Assembly (NCBI GenBank): GCA_963829355.1
Contig: CAWHHZ010000006.1
Coordinates: 277,282 to 341,281 of the forward strand
DNA: 64,000 nucleotides
From: CAWHHZ01 sp963829355
GTDB lineage: Bacteria > Acidobacteriota > Thermoanaerobaculia > Gp7-AA8 > JAHWKK01
Reading direction: 5' to 3'
A program made the translations under genes and the position numbers. The notes under the pieces were generated by a model. The model saw only the letters and a program-made list of their open reading frames with translations, did no database searches and was not told the origin of the DNA. Below are positions 1 to 9,009 of the stretch, piece by piece (within the stretch, counting starts at the first letter, position 1; each line of letters starts with the position of its first letter).

Positions 1-999
1 GGTACCGTACTGCGGCAGGACGAAATTGCCGAGCCAGATCGGGATTTCCTCGCCCGACAGCGGATTGATGGCGTACTGCCCGGTGAAACGTCCTTCCTTG
101 CCTCCCGCTTCCGACATACGCTCGAGCTGGGTCTGGTTGACGACGTCTTCGATCCAGCCCTCGATCTCCATCTGCTCCGGATGATCCTCGAGCAGAACCG
201 GCACGTCCGGGTGCTCCGGAGCCAGTACCATGAATGTCGCTCCGTAGATCGTGTCGGGACGCGTGGTAAAGACGCGGATCGACCGGTCGAGCTTCGGAAC
301 GTGAAAGTCGACATCAGCGCCAACGCTGCGCCCGATCCAGTTCCGCTGCATCGTCTTGACCTTGTCGGGCCAATGCTCGAGATCGTCGAGACCCGCATCG
401 AGCCTGTCCGCGTACTCGGTGATCCGGAAGAACCACTGCTCCAGATTCTTCTGCTCGATCTCCGAGCCGCAGCGTTCACACGCCCCGTCGACGACCTGCT
501 CGTTTGCCAGCACCGTCTGGCAGCTCGGGCACCAGTTCACCGGCGCTTTCCCACGGTAAGCGAGTCCCCGCTCATACATCTGCAGGAAGAGCCACTGGTT
601 CCACCGGTAATAACCCTCGTTGCACGACGCGATCTCCTTCGACCAGTCGTAGAGGATCCCCCACCGGAAGAACTGCTCCTTCTCGCGCCGGATGTTCGCG
701 ACCGTCCACTCGCCCGGATGGATCCCGTGCTTGATCGCTGCATTCTCGGCAGGCAGACCAAACGCATCCCATCCCATCGGGTTGAGAGCAGCTTTCCCCT
801 TCATCCTCAGAAATCTGTAGAGCGCATCGCCGAGAATGTAATTACGACCATGTCCGACATGAAGATCTCCCGACGGATACGGGAACATGTTGAGCATGTA
901 GTACTCGTTCCCTTCGGCCGAGACATCGACCTCGGCGACCTTCTCGTCGGCCCATCTGTGCTGCCACTTCTGTTCGATCGGTTTGTGGTCGTAAGACAT
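1..999 (-). CDS. leuS: Leucyl-tRNA synthetase, N-terminal part (runs off the left edge)
   Basis: Class I aminoacyl-tRNA synthetase charging tRNA-Leu in the cytoplasm. Translating the minus strand from ATG at 999 gives 333 residues without a stop, so the C-terminal part lies outside the window. The HIGH-type motif reads HVGH at residues 47-50, followed by the LeuS-typical segment around NPMGWDAFGLPAENAA (73-88). A four-cysteine zinc site is visible (CPSC at 157-160, CERC at 174-177), then the start of the editing region with TTRPDT. The start is supported by an AGGAG Shine-Dalgarno sequence 5 bases upstream. The gene diverges from carB. Identification is firm; only completeness is limited. Confidence 0.96.
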   Translation of the reverse strand, partial: MSYDHKPIEQKWQHRWADEKVAEVDVSAEGNEYYMLNMFPYPSGDLHVGHGRNYILGDALYRFLRMKGKAALNPMGWDAFGLPAENAAIKHGIHPGEWTVANIRREKEQFFRWGILYDWSKEIASCNEGYYRWNQWLFLQMYERGLAYRGKAPVNWCPSCQTVLANEQVVDGACERCGSEIEQKNLEQWFFRITEYADRLDAGLDDLEHWPDKVKTMQRNWIGRSVGADVDFHVPKLDRSIRVFTTRPDTIYGATFMVLAPEHPDVPVLLEDHPEQMEIEGWIEDVVNQTQLERMSEAGGKEGRFTGQYAINPLSGEEIPIWLGNFVLPQYGT

Positions 1000-1170
1000 G
1001 GAGCTCCTGCCTGGTTGAATCGGATGACTGAGTGAAGAGCTGCTGAACGGCGCAGCGACGTCGGCCGCATTCTACATTTCGCGCCGCCACCGGTCACGGA
1101 GGTGAACGACGATGGCTATACCTGAATTCTGATCCTCGCCAGTCCGCCGCCTGGATTTCCCCATCAGACT

Positions 1171-1257
1171 GTCATCCTGAGCGCAGCGAAGGATCGGGTA
1201 AGTCCTGACTGTCGCGTTCTTTCCCGCCTGACAGTCGGACCGTACGCGATCCTTCGA
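1171..1257. repeat. Dispersed inverted repeat family A, copy 1 (right end missing)
   Basis: Starts with GTCATCCTGAGCGCAGCGAA and ends in GCGATCCTTCGA, so the final CTCAGGATGAC arm is absent. It lies in the 413-base gap between the divergent leuS and carB genes. Apart from a possible -10 hexamer before carB I see nothing else in that gap. Confidence 0.85.
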
Positions 1258-1399
1258 CCCGATCCACTTTGCCGAAGAGACGATAAAGGTCCGCCAGCAG
1301 CCGAATCCACCTGAGAGAAGGGACTCTCATCGCCCCGACGTGGATCTTTTTGTTCCCGCCAGTGCGCACACCCCGGGGAATCCTGAATGCGCCATCCGC

Positions 1400-1405
1400 T
1401 ATTAT
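1400..1405 (+). promoter_or_regulatory. Putative -10 hexamer of a leaderless carB transcript
   Basis: TATTAT ends 7 bases before the carB ATG at 1413 and no Shine-Dalgarno sequence precedes that ATG. A start site at the usual distance would fall on the start codon. The -35 region is not recognisable. Confidence 0.35.
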
Positions 1406-1412
1406 GCCCCCG

Positions 1413-4400
1413 ATGCCGAAGCGTACTGATATCTCCTCGATTCTCGTGATCGGTTCCGGGCCGATCATCATCGGTCAGGCTTGCGAGTTCGACTACTCCG
1501 GAACTCAGGCATGCAAAGCACTACGCGAAGAGGGATACCGCGTCATCCTCGTCAACTCGAATCCCGCGACGATCATGACCGACCCGGATCTGGCGGACCG
1601 CACCTACATCGAACCGCTCACACCGGAGACCCTCGAGGACATTCTCCGCCGCGAAATGCCGGACGCCGTGCTCCCGACCGTGGGTGGGCAGACCGGAATG
1701 AATCTCGCCACGGCTCTCTGGGAAAAGGGAACGTTCCAGGAGCTCGGGATCGAGCTGATCGGCGCGAGCTACGACGCCATCCAGGCGGCCGAGGACCGGC
1801 AGCGGTTCAAGGAGATCGTCGTCGCGGCCGGCATCGACGTCCCGGCATCCGGTTACGCCGGGACGCTCCAGGAGGCGCTCGATCTGGCCGCCGACATCGG
1901 CTACCCGCTCGTCGTCCGCCCCTCCTTCACTCTCGGTGGAACCGGCGGTGGCATCGCCTACAACGTCGACGAGCTCACCGAGACCGTCACACGCGGCCTC
2001 GAGCTCAGCCCGGTCACCCGCTGCCTGATCGAAGAATCGGTCATCGGCTGGAAGGAGTTCGAGCTCGAGGTCATGCGCGACCGCGCGGACAATGTCATCA
2101 TCGTCTGCTCGATCGAGAATCTCGATGCGATGGGCGTCCACACGGGTGACTCGATCACGGTCGCCCCGCAGATGACGCTGACGAACGCCGAGTACCAGGC
2201 GATGCGCGACGACGCGATCCGCATCATCCGCGCGATCGGCGTGGAGACCGGTGGGTCGAACATCCAGTTTGCCGTCGACCCGAAATCGGGCCGGCGGGTC
2301 GCGATCGAGATGAATCCGCGCGTGTCGCGCTCCTCCGCTCTCGCGTCGAAGGCCACGGGCTTCCCGATCGCGAAGTTTGCGGCGAAGCTCGCCGTCGGAT
2401 ACACGCTCGACGAGATCCCGAACGACATCACGAAGAAGACTCCCGCCTCCTTCGAGCCCGCGATCGACTACGTCGTCGTCAAGATCCCCCGTTTCGCGTT
2501 CGAGAAGTTTCCGAACACCCCACAGCGACTCGGGCTCTCGATGCAGTCCGTCGGCGAAGCGATGGCAATGGGGCGCACCTTTCGGGAAGCGCTGCAGAAG
2601 GGGCTCCGCTCCCTCGAGATTGGAGTGTTTGGTCTGGAGCCGAAGTTCAGCGGCGTCGATCGTGAGAAACTCAGGCGCCTCGTATCCGAGCCCTCCCCCA
2701 CCCGCATCTTCGCGATCGCCGACGCGATGCGAAGCGGCTTCTCCCTCGACGAGATCTACCAGGCGAGTCACGTCGATCACTGGTTTCTCCGACAGATCGA
2801 GATGATCATCAGGATGGAAGACGAGATCGTGGCCGCCTCCGAAAGAGTCAGATCTCGAGACCCGGAGATCGCCTCGGAGCTTCTCCGCTGGAAGCGTGAC
2901 GGCTTCGCCGACCGCCGGATCGCAAAGCTCACCTCAGTCAGCGAGCGCGACATCAGGACGCTTCGCCACGAGCTCTCGATCCGCCCGGCCTACAAGCGCG
3001 TCGACACCTGTGCCGCCGAGTTCGAGGCATCGACACCCTACATGTACTCCACCTATGAGCAGGAGGACGAGTCGGCCCCGACCGATCGCCGCAAAGTGAT
3101 CATCCTCGGCTCCGGTCCGAACAGGATCGGCCAGGGAATCGAGTTCGATACCTGCTGCGTCCATGCTTCATTCGCTCTGCGCGAGGCCGGGTTCGAAACG
3201 ATCATGATCAACTGCAACCCCGAGACGGTCTCCACCGACTACGACACTTCGGATCGTCTCTATTTCGAGCCGCTCACACTCGAAGACGTCCTCGAGATCA
3301 TCGCCCTCGAAAAACCGGAAGGAGTGATTCTCCAGTTCGGAGGACAGACGCCCCTCTCGCTCGCCGAGAGCCTCTCCCTCGAGGGCGTACCGTTGTGGGG
3401 CACCTCCACCGATTCGATCGATCTCGCCGAGGATCGGGAGCGCTTCGGGGCGCTGCTCGACGAGGCGCGGATCCCAGCCCCAGCCTTCGGCAGCGCCACC
3501 TCCGTCGAAAAGGCGCTCGAGATTGCCCGCAGACTCACCTATCCCGTCGTCGTTCGCCCCTCGTACGTACTCGGTGGAAGAGCGATGGCAGTCGTCTACG
3601 ACGACGAGACCCTGACCCGCTACATGAACGAGGCAACCGAGGCGTCGCCCGAGCATCCGATCCTGATCGATCGATTCCTGGAGAACGCGATCGAGATCGA
3701 CGTCGACGCGATCTCCGACGGCAAACGGGTCGTGGTCGCCGGGATCATGCAGCACATCGAGGAAGCAGGGATCCATTCGGGCGACTCCACGACCGTGATC
3801 CCACCGTGGATCATTCCGGTTCGCGATCAGGATCGGATCCGGCGCCGCACCGTCGAGCTCGCCAGGCGCCTGGACGTCATTGGCCTCGTAAACATCCAGT
3901 TCGCCATCCACGACGGCGAGGTGTATGTGCTCGAGGTCAATCCCCGTGCCTCCCGCACCGTTCCATACGTATCGAAGGCGACCGGTGTGCCGTTTGCCAA
4001 GCTGGCCGCTCTCATCATGGCGGGCGAGACTCTGGAGCAACTGGGACTGACCGAGGAACCGCGACTCGAAACATACTTCGTCAAAGCTCCCGTCTTCCCT
4101 TTCGGCAAGTTCCCGCGCGAGGACACGGTCCTCGGACCCGAGATGAAATCGACCGGAGAGGTGATGGGAAGCTCAAAGTCATTCGGTGAGGCGTACGGCA
4201 AAGCGCTCCGGGGCGCAGGACTTCCTCTCCCCGCCTCGGGCTCCGCTTTCATTTCGGTCAACGAAGGTGACAAGCGATCGATCGGCAGGATTGCGGCAGA
4301 GCTCCGGGACCTCGGGTTCAGGCTCGTCGCAACAAGGGGAACGCGAGCACTTCTCGAATCGGAGGGGATCGAGGCGGAGCTCGTGCTGAAGGTGCATGAG

Positions 4401-4640
4401 GGACGCCCGAACGTCACCGACCTGATCATCAACAGGCAGATCGATCTCGTGATCAACACGCCGATGGGCAGGCACGCCTACTATGACGACACCTACATCC
4501 GCAGAACGTCCCTGCAGCGAGGCATCCCGTGTCTGACGACGATCTCCGCGGCAACCGCCGCAGTCGAGAGCATCCGCGCCCGTCAGGAAGGACGGCAAAG
4601 CCTTCTGAGTCTTCAGGAGACCTACGCGGAAAAGCCGTAG
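1413..4640 (+). CDS. carB: Carbamoyl-phosphate synthase large chain
   Basis: Makes carbamoyl phosphate from bicarbonate, ammonia (from the small chain) and two ATP, feeding pyrimidine and arginine synthesis. The 1075-residue product matches the usual length (about 1070). It has two homologous halves, each with a Rossmann-like pre-ATP-grasp and an ATP-grasp domain: RPSFTLGGTGGG in the first half and RPSYVLGGRAMAV in the second. An MGS-like allosteric domain forms the last ~130 residues. ATG 1413 (MPKRTDI) is preferred because family members begin with this sequence; an in-frame ATG at 1404 and upstream codons to 1350 are less likely. carA is not in the window. Two hairpin terminators follow. 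Confidence 0.98.
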   Translation: MPKRTDISSILVIGSGPIIIGQACEFDYSGTQACKALREEGYRVILVNSNPATIMTDPDLADRTYIEPLTPETLEDILRREMPDAVLPTVGGQTGMNLATALWEKGTFQELGIELIGASYDAIQAAEDRQRFKEIVVAAGIDVPASGYAGTLQEALDLAADIGYPLVVRPSFTLGGTGGGIAYNVDELTETVTRGLELSPVTRCLIEESVIGWKEFELEVMRDRADNVIIVCSIENLDAMGVHTGDSITVAPQMTLTNAEYQAMRDDAIRIIRAIGVETGGSNIQFAVDPKSGRRVAIEMNPRVSRSSALASKATGFPIAKFAAKLAVGYTLDEIPNDITKKTPASFEPAIDYVVVKIPRFAFEKFPNTPQRLGLSMQSVGEAMAMGRTFREALQKGLRSLEIGVFGLEPKFSGVDREKLRRLVSEPSPTRIFAIADAMRSGFSLDEIYQASHVDHWFLRQIEMIIRMEDEIVAASERVRSRDPEIASELLRWKRDGFADRRIAKLTSVSERDIRTLRHELSIRPAYKRVDTCAAEFEASTPYMYSTYEQEDESAPTDRRKVIILGSGPNRIGQGIEFDTCCVHASFALREAGFETIMINCNPETVSTDYDTSDRLYFEPLTLEDVLEIIALEKPEGVILQFGGQTPLSLAESLSLEGVPLWGTSTDSIDLAEDRERFGALLDEARIPAPAFGSATSVEKALEIARRLTYPVVVRPSYVLGGRAMAVVYDDETLTRYMNEATEASPEHPILIDRFLENAIEIDVDAISDGKRVVVAGIMQHIEEAGIHSGDSTTVIPPWIIPVRDQDRIRRRTVELARRLDVIGLVNIQFAIHDGEVYVLEVNPRASRTVPYVSKATGVPFAKLAALIMAGETLEQLGLTEEPRLETYFVKAPVFPFGKFPREDTVLGPEMKSTGEVMGSSKSFGEAYGKALRGAGLPLPASGSAFISVNEGDKRSIGRIAAELRDLGFRLVATRGTRALLESEGIEAELVLKVHEGRPNVTDLIINRQIDLVINTPMGRHAYYDDTYIRRTSLQRGIPCLTTISAATAAVESIRARQEGRQSLLSLQETYAEKP

Positions 4641-4677
4641 TCGGGGCACGGCCTGATCGCGGGCATTCTGGAACTTT

Positions 4678-4691
4678 GTGATCCCGATCAC
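4678..4691. promoter_or_regulatory. Palindrome downstream of carB, possible operator
   Basis: GTGATC-CC-GATCAC is a perfect 6+6 palindrome about 140 bases before the next gene. It could be an operator for the lipoprotein gene at 4834. No regulator is assigned. Confidence 0.2.
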
Positions 4692-4742
4692 GAGAGGACG
4701 GCATCGTTTCTTTTACGATGTACTCAAATCTGATCCGCATAC

Positions 4743-4767
4743 AAAAAGGGGCGTAACGCCCCTTTTT
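4743..4767. terminator. Bidirectional hairpin terminator after carB
   Basis: Perfect 11-bp stem (AAAAAGGGGCG with CGCCCCTTTTT) around a TAA loop, ending in T5. Works on paper as an intrinsic terminator in both directions. Confidence 0.8.
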
Positions 4768-4786
4768 GAGTTTGCGGCACACAAGC

Positions 4787-4816
4787 AAAGGACGGGCGCG
4801 GGTACCGTCCTTTTTT
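4787..4816 (+). terminator. Second intrinsic terminator, directly before the next gene
   Basis: AAAGGACGG pairs with CCGTCCTTT across a 9-base loop and is followed by T6. It ends 17 bases before the ATG at 4834 and overlaps the region where that gene's leader must lie. It may therefore act as an attenuator. Confidence 0.65.
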
Positions 4817-4833
4817 AGTTTACGGAGATCACA

Positions 4834-5955
4834 ATGATCAAACGCAGTTCGCTGATATTGAGCGTCACATTCATTCTGCTTACCGCGGCCGCATGTCAGG
4901 AAAAATCAATCACCGCCACCGTTGGAACGGCTTCGATTCGGGGTGCCGTGGTGATGTCGGGCGATCTTGTGGGCGTCGATCCTTCAGGGATCGAGGTACG
5001 CGTGCCGGGCACGGGAATCGCGACTGTAACGGGCGTCGACGGACGTTTCGAGCTGTTCGGGGTTGCCGACGGAGAGACTGATCTGGTGTTTCGTCGTGGA
5101 GATGGGATCGAAGAGACGCGAGTCGTTTCCACGCAGTCCGACGCCGTCACTGTGGAGATCACCGGACGCCGGGGACGCGGCCGGCCCGTCAGCAAACCAG
5201 GCCACAGCATCCAGGGCTCAATTCTGGAAGTTCGCGAGTCCTCGATCCTCATCGATAACGTGCTCTCGGGAGAAACCGAAGTCTTCATCGACGAGAACAC
5301 CTTCATTTTCAAGGGAGCCGTGACGCTTCTGATCAGCGATCTCGAGGTGGGAGAACTGGTACACGTTCGAGCCTACGAGGGCGAAGACGAGACATGGGTC
5401 GCCCAGAGCATCTCGGTCAGTCCGCGCCACGCTGGAGATCCGCGGTACCTCCCCAGGAGCGCAGTCGGTGAGATCACCTCTCTCGGGGAGAACCAACTCA
5501 CGGTGATGACTGAGACCGGCGAGGTCATGGTGCAGCTCGACGAACGAACGGAGATCTACACGAAGAATCTGCTCCTGCAGTTCGAGGACCTCGAGATCGG
5601 CGATCGAGTGAAAGTATTCGGAGCCAAGCTGGAAGACGGAACGATCATCGCGTCATGGATCCGCGTCCAGCCGCGCAGTGGCGATGACGATGGAGACGAC
5701 GATGGAGAAGACGGCGACGACACTCTCGGCAACGCCGTGCACGGTATGGTACTCAGCGTGGCCGAATCGTCGTTCGTCGTCCGTGACGGTGATGGACTCG
5801 AGGTCACGGTGGAGGTCGTCGAATCGACCGAGATAAGCCGCCGTGGAAAACAGGCTGCCTTCAGCGACATTATGGACGGAACGAGCGTCACGGCAATCGG
5901 TACTCGTGTCGACGAGACCAACCTCATCGCCAGAAAGATCAAGATCACGAAGTAA
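4834..5955 (+). CDS. Lipoprotein with carboxypeptidase-regulatory-like and repeated DUF5666 domains
   Basis: A 373-residue predicted lipoprotein: the signal peptide ends in LTAAAC with lipidated Cys21. Residues ~30-90 resemble a carboxypeptidase-regulatory-like beta-sandwich (GVDGRFELFGVADG). Three DUF5666-like units follow at about 125-190, 205-268 and 300-372. Each has the pattern GxIxxL...xxxxVxxDExTxI...DLxxGxxVxVxG...xxAxxIxV. A very acidic linker (DDDGDDDGEDGDD, ~278-292) separates units two and three. GGAG 6 bases before the ATG supports the start. It is probably an envelope-anchored surface or periplasmic protein; the function of DUF5666 is not known to me. Two terminator hairpins sit immediately upstream. 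Confidence 0.85.
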   Translation: MIKRSSLILSVTFILLTAAACQEKSITATVGTASIRGAVVMSGDLVGVDPSGIEVRVPGTGIATVTGVDGRFELFGVADGETDLVFRRGDGIEETRVVSTQSDAVTVEITGRRGRGRPVSKPGHSIQGSILEVRESSILIDNVLSGETEVFIDENTFIFKGAVTLLISDLEVGELVHVRAYEGEDETWVAQSISVSPRHAGDPRYLPRSAVGEITSLGENQLTVMTETGEVMVQLDERTEIYTKNLLLQFEDLEIGDRVKVFGAKLEDGTIIASWIRVQPRSGDDDGDDDGEDGDDTLGNAVHGMVLSVAESSFVVRDGDGLEVTVEVVESTEISRRGKQAAFSDIMDGTSVTAIGTRVDETNLIARKIKITK

Positions 5956-5965
5956 GCACGACGGT

Positions 5966-5999
5966 CGCCGCCGGGACGACACGATCGTTCCCGGCGGCG
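5966..5999 (+). terminator. GC-rich hairpin after the DUF5666 lipoprotein gene
   Basis: CGCCGCCGGGA pairs perfectly with TCCCGGCGGCG across a 12-base loop, starting 11 bases after the stop codon. There is no T-run, so it is a hairpin that may stop transcription with a factor or protect the mRNA 3' end. Confidence 0.5.
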
Positions 6000-6161
6000 G
6001 TCATCGGTTCGAGCACAGCAGGGAGTCTGGGAGGGCGGGCGGTCGTGGGTAGGGTGTGTGAAGTGTGGACGTGATGAGAGGATGGACGCTACTCGTCCTC
6101 CCCGCCCGGACTCCCTGGTGTGGCTCGAACCATTGGCGGCACGGCCGCCCGAAACCACCGC

Positions 6162-6587
6162 CTAAGGCCGGAAACGAGCCTCGGCTTCGTCGCTCATGAG
6201 GATCACGATCGTGTAGATTCCGAGCAGCGTGCCGAAAGGGATGTTGAAGAGGTTCAGGATGCCGAGCACGATGGCGAGAATCCGGGACCACGGCCGGAAC
6301 TTGAGCAGCCCGTAACCCGCGATCAGCGACGGAACCGCAAGTACGACGAAAATCCCGGCGATTACTGCTGCGATCACGATGAGCCAATTCATCGCATCCG
6401 CATCCTGGCTGAGGAGACCCGCTCCAATCAGCGAGGTCACGACGACCGCACCGAGCAGCAACCCGAGGACTCCGAGCGCGATGTAGCACGCACCGAGAAT
6501 CGTGACGTGCTTGTCCATGCTGCCGGTCCGCTGCCCGCCGACAGGGGCCGTACCGGGATCGACCACTCTCACTTCCGTCTCTTCCAT
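6162..6587 (-). CDS. Small multi-pass membrane protein of unknown function
   Basis: A 141-residue protein with a hydrophilic N-terminus (~25 residues) and then about four hydrophobic segments (roughly 28-55, 64-80, 81-95 and 104-130). The ILAIVLGILNLFNIPFGTLLGI segment near the end resembles small integral membrane proteins common in soil bacteria. I do not recognise a catalytic motif. It converges on the DUF5666 lipoprotein gene across a ~200-base gap containing a hairpin. Composition matches the neighbours. The function is unknown; it could be a minor inner-membrane protein with a structural or stress role. Confidence 0.75.
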   Translation of the reverse strand: MEETEVRVVDPGTAPVGGQRTGSMDKHVTILGACYIALGVLGLLLGAVVVTSLIGAGLLSQDADAMNWLIVIAAVIAGIFVVLAVPSLIAGYGLLKFRPWSRILAIVLGILNLFNIPFGTLLGIYTIVILMSDEAEARFRP

Positions 6588-6647
6588 AACATCATCTTAG
6601 CGTAACCGGGGAACGCTGAACGTACCGGCTCCGCCGATGGACTGACT

Positions 6648-6810
6648 GTCATCCTGAGCGCAGCGAAGGATCGCGTACGGCCCGACTGACAGGAGAGTAA
6701 GTACGCGACAGTCAGGACGTACCCGATCCTTCGCTGCGCTCAGGATGACAAGGTTCATTTCTGCTTCACTGGTGACAGCGAAGCGGCGACATTCCCCCGC
6801 TCAGGATGAC
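6648..6810. repeat. Dispersed inverted repeat family A, copy 2 plus an extra right half
   Basis: A full unit spans GTCATCCTGAGCGCAGCGAA to CGCTGCGCTCAGGATGAC (6648-6749). A further degenerate right end (GCTCAGGATGAC) ends at 6810. Open reading frames that extend the following gene upstream through this repeat are artefacts. Confidence 0.9.
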
Positions 6811-6891
6811 ATCCCCGGGTATTTTCAGAGCAGCGACGAATGCCGGAGGCAATACGTCAGCCCTCCTGTTGCTGCCAGCGCCCCGCTTCGG

Positions 6892-6897
6892 TACGCT
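6892..6897 (+). promoter_or_regulatory. Putative -10 hexamer of a leaderless fadJ-like transcript
   Basis: TACGCT ends 6 bases before GTG 6904, and there is no Shine-Dalgarno sequence. This is the same arrangement as at carB and at the dehydratase gene at 14709. Confidence 0.3.
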
Positions 6898-6903
6898 GCT
6901 GCG

Positions 6904-9009
6904 GTGCCGAATGAGCAATCAGGCTTTCATCTCGAAACAAGGGACGACGGACTCGCCGTCGTAACGATCGATCTTCCCGATCGACCGGTGAATGTCATCC
7001 GGAACGACTTCTTTCCCGCGATCGAGTCGATGATTGGAACGATTGAATCAGACCCTCTGATCAAGGGTGTGATCCTGCGCAGCGGAAAGCGCGAAAGCTT
7101 CGTCGCCGGAGCCGATCTCGATCTGGTCTCGTCATTCACGTCCGCCGAAGAGGCGCGATCGTTCATCAGGCGTGGTCAGGCAATCCTCGATCAGATCGCC
7201 GCCTCACCGAAGGCGTGGGTCGCGGCGATCCATGGGGCGGCGATGGGAGGTGGCCTCGAGCTCTGCCTCGCCTGTCACGCCCGGGTCGCCACCGATCATC
7301 CCGCAACGGTTCTCGCGCTCCCGGAGGTCATGGTCGGGCTGCTCCCGGCTGGGGGCGGGACGCAGCGGCTCCCGAGACTGATCGGACTGCCACAATCACT
7401 CGCCATGATGCTGACCGGCAAGCGCGTCCGGGCGAGAAAGGCTCAATCCCTGGGACTCGTCGATCGGGTCTGCCACCCCGATGACCTCATGAGGGAAGCG
7501 GCGTCACTCGCGCAACTCGGAAGCGATCGCGTGGCTCCATTCGCACAGACCGCGAGCCGTTTTCCCCTGATTCGATCCCTGATTCTTCGCAAAGCGCGTC
7601 GCGACACACTCAAACGCACCCGTGGGGTCTATCCCGCTCCGCTCGCGATTCTCGACTGTGTCGCCACCGGACTGTCGGAAGGTTACGAGCGAGGTGTTGA
7701 GCAGGAAGCCCTCAGCTTCGCCCGCCTGGCTCTCGGACGGGAGTCGAGAAAACTCATCTGGCTCTTCAACGCCACCGGAGAATTGAAAAAGACGGATACG
7801 TCCTCGGCGCGCCCGCTGAACCGGATCGGTGTGCTGGGAGCAGGGCTCATGGGAGAAGGAATTGCCGCCGTCACGCTTCCAGTCGCAGAGGTTCATCTCG
7901 CCGATATTTCGAAATCGTCCCTCGAGCGAGCCCGCACACACATCGCCGAGAGCCTCGATAAACGTGTCGCCTCAGGATCGCTCACTCCGGATGATGCAGA
8001 GACTCAACGGGCACGACTGACTCTCCATCAGGAGGCTAAGGATGTGAGATCGTGCGACGTTGTAATCGAGGCGGTTTTCGAAGATCTCGAGCTGAAGCGC
8101 ACGATGTTCCGTACGCTCGAACGAAACAACGAAGCGGCGACCATCCTGGCGACGAACACCTCCGCAATCCCGATCGCGTCGATCGCCGAAGCAGTGTCGG
8201 CGCCGGCCCGGGTCGTGGGCATGCACTACTTCTCGCCCGTCCCGAAGATGCCGCTGCTCGAGATCGTTCGCGGCGAATCGACTTCTGATGCCGCGGTCGA
8301 CACGGCAGTGAAACTGGGGCTCGCTCAGGGGAAGGTTCCCGTGGTCGTCCGGGACGGACCCGGCTTCTACACGACGCGAATTCTCGCCCCGCTGATCAAC
8401 GAAGCGGTGATCCTCGTCGAAGAGGGCAATTCGATTCAGGCAATCGATTCAGCGATGAAGAACGCGGGATTTCCGGTCGGCCCGATCACGCTGCTCGACG
8501 AGGTGGGCCTGGACATTGCCGCACACGTTTCCTCGACACTCGGTAAAGCCTTCTCCGCGAGGGGGCACACGCCCTCGACATCGCTCAAGAAAATGGTCGA
8601 GGCAGGCCTGCTCGGCCGGAAATCGGGGGAAGGCTTCTACATCTGGAAGCCCGACCTCCTCGGCCGCAGAAAGAGACCCGGCACTCATGCAGTCTCTCTC
8701 GTCCGCGTCGCATCGGATGTGGCAGAGCCGTCCGAGATTGTCGATCGCTGCACGCTCGCAATGGTCAATGAGGCCGTCCACTGCTACCAGGAGGGCGTCA
8801 TCCCTTCCCCACTCGTCGGCGATGTCGCCGCCGTTCTCGGACTCGGGTTCCCCCCTTTCCGAGGCGGGCCATTCCATTACGTCGACACCTTTGGCGCGAA
8901 GGTGATCGTCGCGCGACTCAGGGAACTGGCCGTACAGAAAGGCGCTCGGTTTGCCCCCGCTTCGCAACTCCTGGAAATGGCGGCGGCCGACATCCACTAC
9001 TACCAATGA
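6904..9009 (+). CDS. Fatty-acid oxidation multifunctional protein: enoyl-CoA hydratase / 3-hydroxyacyl-CoA dehydrogenase
   Basis: Carries out the hydration and NAD-dependent oxidation steps of beta-oxidation (FadJ/FadB type). From GTG 6904 it has 701 residues, close to FadJ. The crotonase domain occupies ~1-190 with oxyanion-hole region GAAMGGGLEL (~110-118) and the PEVMVGLLPAGGGTQRLPR block (~138-156). The dehydrogenase domain starts with a Rossmann GAGLMGEGIA (~309) and carries the active-site histidine in GMHYFSPVPKMP (~439). The duplicated C-terminal domain ends with GFPPFRGGPFHYVD. The frame stays open upstream to 6745, but that stretch is repeat DNA, so GTG 6904 is favoured. It overlaps the acyl-CoA dehydrogenase gene by ATGA, which implies translational coupling. 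Confidence 0.93.
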   Translation: MPNEQSGFHLETRDDGLAVVTIDLPDRPVNVIRNDFFPAIESMIGTIESDPLIKGVILRSGKRESFVAGADLDLVSSFTSAEEARSFIRRGQAILDQIAASPKAWVAAIHGAAMGGGLELCLACHARVATDHPATVLALPEVMVGLLPAGGGTQRLPRLIGLPQSLAMMLTGKRVRARKAQSLGLVDRVCHPDDLMREAASLAQLGSDRVAPFAQTASRFPLIRSLILRKARRDTLKRTRGVYPAPLAILDCVATGLSEGYERGVEQEALSFARLALGRESRKLIWLFNATGELKKTDTSSARPLNRIGVLGAGLMGEGIAAVTLPVAEVHLADISKSSLERARTHIAESLDKRVASGSLTPDDAETQRARLTLHQEAKDVRSCDVVIEAVFEDLELKRTMFRTLERNNEAATILATNTSAIPIASIAEAVSAPARVVGMHYFSPVPKMPLLEIVRGESTSDAAVDTAVKLGLAQGKVPVVVRDGPGFYTTRILAPLINEAVILVEEGNSIQAIDSAMKNAGFPVGPITLLDEVGLDIAAHVSSTLGKAFSARGHTPSTSLKKMVEAGLLGRKSGEGFYIWKPDLLGRRKRPGTHAVSLVRVASDVAEPSEIVDRCTLAMVNEAVHCYQEGVIPSPLVGDVAAVLGLGFPPFRGGPFHYVDTFGAKVIVARLRELAVQKGARFAPASQLLEMAAADIHYYQ

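Noticed and set aside
1521..2780. Open frame of 419 codons on the minus strand opposite carB
   Set aside because: Antisense shadow of a highly conserved gene; product is low-complexity (Asp/Glu/Arg-rich) with no recognisable domain.
6745..6903. N-terminal extension of the FadJ-like protein (53 residues)
   Set aside because: It lies in repeat DNA and lacks any similarity to the crotonase fold; GTG 6904 is the better start.
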